This document shows, in pieces, positions 60,901 through 64,000 of a stretch of DNA of 64,000 nucleotides (positions are counted from its first letter, which is position 1; each line of letters begins with the position of its first letter). Origin of the DNA: Phoebastria nigripes (taxonomy: Eukaryota; Chordata; Aves; Procellariiformes; Diomedeidae). The stretch lies in the NCBI GenBank assembly GCA_035582835.1, contig JAYKAV010002950.1, forward strand, positions 328,514 to 392,513, written 5' to 3'. A model generated the notes under the pieces. The model did no database searches. It had not been told where the DNA came from and saw nothing but the letters and a program-made list of their open reading frames with translations. The position numbers and the translations under genes are program-made.

Positions 60901-63900
60901 ACAAACTGCGTTATGGAATTTTACAAAGAAGAGCACATTAGAAAACCCCCAAAACCCACTTCATTTTAATGGCATTTCAGACCTTGTGAAGGTTCACGCT
61001 TCAGCAGGCAACGCTGACAAAGCTTCCTGAGATCCAAACACAGTTCCAAACCTCATCCTCCTGATTTCCGCAGCCCACGGAGGTGCCTGTTGGGAAAACC
61101 TGGCCCCCAAGGTCCCTTTCAGGCCAGGATCCTCTCAGACTCGGCAGTCCCAGAGCTCCCAGTGTCTGTGGCGTTAGCACAGCTACCATGTGATTTGTTT
61201 TAAATCACGAACTCAAGAATTCCTCGGTCCACAAATCCGGGCTAACCCAGAACTACATAGTCTCCCTTAGCACTGGAGACCCTTGGGCTGTTTGGACCTG
61301 TTGCTTTTTTCTGCTAAAATGCTACTTCTTCTTCCAGAAATTGGAAGGGAGGGGAATGAAAACCCATTCTCCTAGTTCTATTTTAAAATACTACCCATTG
61401 TCTTAACTGCTGTTCAGCTTGAATAATTTAGAGCAGAGCTGAAAATCAATAGTATGAAACAGAGGAAAAAACCTGAACATTTTCAGTCACTCTAATATTT
61501 TCCTCCATCTAGCAGTAATCCTNTCAACAAACAAAAAAAGAAGTGCAAAATTTTTGGCACCACTCATTATAATTCTTTCGGTTTTTTAAGTCACATTGAA
61601 TCATATGAACAAGAATAATTGACAATTTAGGGTTTGTTCATGCCAGATTTGAACACTTTGCAGCCGTTTCAGGAAAGCAATTATGCATGTACTTAAATTG
61701 TAAGCAGATGAGGGGCCCAAAGTATAGCAACTTTATAAACCCCTTGTAGAAGTCCCTCATACATTATGGGACATTCAGCTAAAATCCTAACCTTTAAATC
61801 CAGTGTTTAGTTTATTAATCTCCATAAGATAAACCATTCAGAGATATTTTATAAGTGTGACATGAAGAAGGACTTGTGTGCCTCAGAACTTGCATATTTT
61901 TTTCCAAAATGTCAACCAAAAGACACCACCTTGCTTTCCAAACCTTGTTTTGCCTGCGTACCAACAACAACACTACTATATATGCTTGCCTATTTCATCT
62001 ATGCAGCACGCAGCAATTCACAAGGAGAACGCAAAATTCCCTTTCCCAGCCACCTCCATCAATCTGCCGACCATTCTGCAAGGCTGCAACCTAGATGGGA
62101 GCAACATCATGTCAGCCTCCCGAAGTATAGCCACCAGAAATCATCGTATCACCGAAAGGGCTCTTTGCTGGGGGGAGAAGGGGAGGAGGTGAACGGGAGG
62201 AAGCCCACCTGCTGCAAGCCCCATGGCTGCACGACGTATGGCTGCTGGGTGTATGGGGAATACATGGCCCCCAGCAGGCAAAATCCTGGTTGAGCTAGGC
62301 TGCACCCTGCAGTGCAGAAGACTAATATTGCAGAGACCGTGGCAATATTGGCACTTACTACTTTTGTTGTAAGCTGGTACCGAACAAGTATGCTGTGCAC
62401 AAAGCAGCACGACTCTTTATAAAGCTGTTGTAACTTTCCAAAGTAAAAAAACTCATATAAAAACTACAGGTACTATCTGTTCTTGTCTAACTTTTATATC
62501 TCTAGCTGGTGGTCTTTGGATTTGTGTTTTTACTTAAAGAATTCGTCTTCAGAATACNGTCCATACAGTTCAATGGCAAATGGAACGGCATTTATTCAAG
62601 CTTCTCTAACATACAAGCATCACAATGAAGACGACAGTATTTCTTTGTATACAAAGGAAAATAAAAACAACAAATCCAATTTTTTTAGTCTCTTTTGAGG
62701 ACACGTACATGTCTGAGCCCAAATCCTAAATCTTATAATCTCTTTGGAAGGGTTACATCAGAGCTTCTAATCTTATTTGCAGAATACTCCCACATCTACA
62801 GTTCACTTAAACACATTAAAATTCTAAATGGGAAAGTCAAGAAAAGGTGATTTTTATCACCAAACTCTTTCTGCGATAGTACTTACAATCTTTAAAGTAC
62901 AATGTATCCATCTCCAACATACTTTTGTAGGCTATCAAGACAAAATAGCTTGGCTGGCTTTTTTTTTTTTTTTTTCAGAAGCAACAAGGCAAAAACCTGA
63001 CCCACATCACTATCAGTAGTAAAAATTCCCACGATTCTACCTACATGAATTTTTTTTCACAGAATGTCCTTTAAACCACCTCAGAATTTACTTAAATGAA
63101 AGTCTCACCTCATACTTCTAAGGTGAGAGCTTATTAAATGAAATGCCATTAACGTTTTGTGCCTTTTTAATTTCATACTTAAGTTAACATAACATTGGCA
63201 TTAGATTTTGTCCATAAAGAAGTGACCTAAGACACTGGTAGAAGTCAACGAAAATGCACACAGTATTTTGCCAATCCAGCTACCTAATATTTTTTTATCT
63301 GCAATTGTTTGTGTTACTGCGTTTCACATACAATCTGTTCTGGAATAATGCAAGGCAGAGAGCACTAGCTGAACAAAACCATCCACATAAAAGTATTATT
63401 TTTTGTTTCCTTCTCAGACATTACAATAAAAAATGGATGTAGAACCAGATTAGCCCATTTGTTCAGCTAATAATTATTTCTTATTAAATTCAAAAAAGTT
63501 TAATGTCTGGCTAATCTTGAGTGAAAGCCCTAATCAAACTTTTTGTTGTCTCTTTCTCCCAGCATCTGAAGAGTGCTTAAAAGTAAACAGAAATGATGGA
63601 AAGGGAATCCCTATAGCAGAAATTAAAGAATAAAATACAGGGATTAACCTCCAGCCTTATGTGCCTTTATCTCTTCTCTGCCTTGCAACCAAAGGGAGAC
63701 TGTTTAACCATTAAAAAAGATTAAAGGTATTAATTAGACTAAGAGATAGAAACCTATCACCCTTCTGTCAGAGCAGACCAGAAATAAACCTTCTTCCAGA
63801 TAAAAAAAAAATCTATAATTTTAGAGTTTGGTCAAAACAAAAGTCCTGTTGATCAGCTTTCTATATTCCTATTGTTGTCTAAAATATTAAANAAATGAGC

Positions 63901-64000
63901 CTGAAATTGAATAAACATTTTGATGAATTTGTGTATGAGGGGCAGAGCCACTACTTCCTCCTCATATCAAAGTAGCAGCACTACGCACAAACAAATATAA
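57911..64000. other. Unique non-coding sequence, no recognised gene
   Basis: The longest frame is 143 codons on the plus strand (61862-62293), overlapped by five other frames on both strands, without any recognised domain. A T17 tract followed by CAG at 62959-62978 looks like an acceptor but has no supporting exon. No transposable elements, RNA genes or CpG islands seen up to the end of the window. Confidence 0.55.
62959..62975. repeat. T17 homopolymer
   Basis: Seventeen consecutive T, followed by CAGAAGC. Likely polymorphic in length. Confidence 0.9.

Noticed and set aside
61335..61360. AAATTGGAAGGGAGGGG resembling a CR1 start on the minus strand
   Set aside because: The flanking sequence does not follow the CR1 pattern in either direction.
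61862..62293. 143-codon plus-strand frame as a candidate gene
   Set aside because: Five other frames on both strands are open over the same interval, composition is not protein-like throughout, and no domain is visible.
62959..62978. T17-CAG, an apparent splice acceptor
   Set aside because: Homopolymer T runs followed by CAG arise easily from A/T-rich repeats; no exon-like sequence follows.
1..64000. CRISPR arrays, operons, plasmid or phage genes
   Set aside because: No regularly spaced identical repeats, no tightly packed long genes and no ribosome-binding-site pattern; the sequence is plainly vertebrate.

Overview
The window looks like a piece of a bird chromosome that contains no protein-coding gene I can recognise. 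The avian assignment rests on the interspersed repeats. There is one long and one very short CR1 LINE fragment with the typical CR1 3' end. There are also two solo LTRs of families I know from bird genomes: an LTR whose sense strand starts TGTCCTGGTTTCAGCC, and a long LTR that starts TGTATTGGGTTTGCG and ends in CCCACCACA. Recognisable repeats cover only about 4% of the window, as expected for a bird. Isolated single N bases occur every one to two kilobases, which suggests ambiguous consensus positions rather than scaffold gaps.

Layout. 1-3045 is unique sequence with a possible small exon and a weak MIR-like relic. 3047-3735 is a 5'-truncated CR1 on the minus strand. 3740-8796 is unique, AT-rich sequence. 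8797-9367 is a solo LTR on the minus strand. 9368-14286 is unique and ends in an AT-rich block (13360-14170) with homeodomain and POU-type motifs. 14287-15423 is a solo LTR on the plus strand with a perfect 5-bp target-site duplication and an internal minisatellite. 15424-17780 is unique. 17780-18700 is a GC-rich block, followed directly by a very AT-rich block (18840-19830). 19860-36060 is mostly featureless unique sequence. 36180-37600 is the most gene-like interval: a small GC-rich, CpG-containing patch, a minus-strand exon candidate, a conserved-looking AT-rich stretch and a plus-strand terminal-exon candidate with AATAAA. 37600-64000 is again unique, AT-rich sequence with a few ancient MIR relics (best at 56270-56400), a CR1 tail at 48719 and several dinucleotide tracts.

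The open reading frames are short, overlap on both strands, resemble no protein family I know, and mostly fit chance or repeat-derived reading. I therefore call no CDS. The simplest interpretation is a gene desert or a very large intron, in which the AT-rich, TAAT-rich blocks may be conserved non-coding regulatory elements. That last point is inference from sequence style only; a multi-species alignment would decide it. I found no evidence of a new biological system. The best leads are the 36-37.6 kb interval, the two long AT-rich ORFs at 41-42.4 kb, and the structure of the 1.1-kb LTR.
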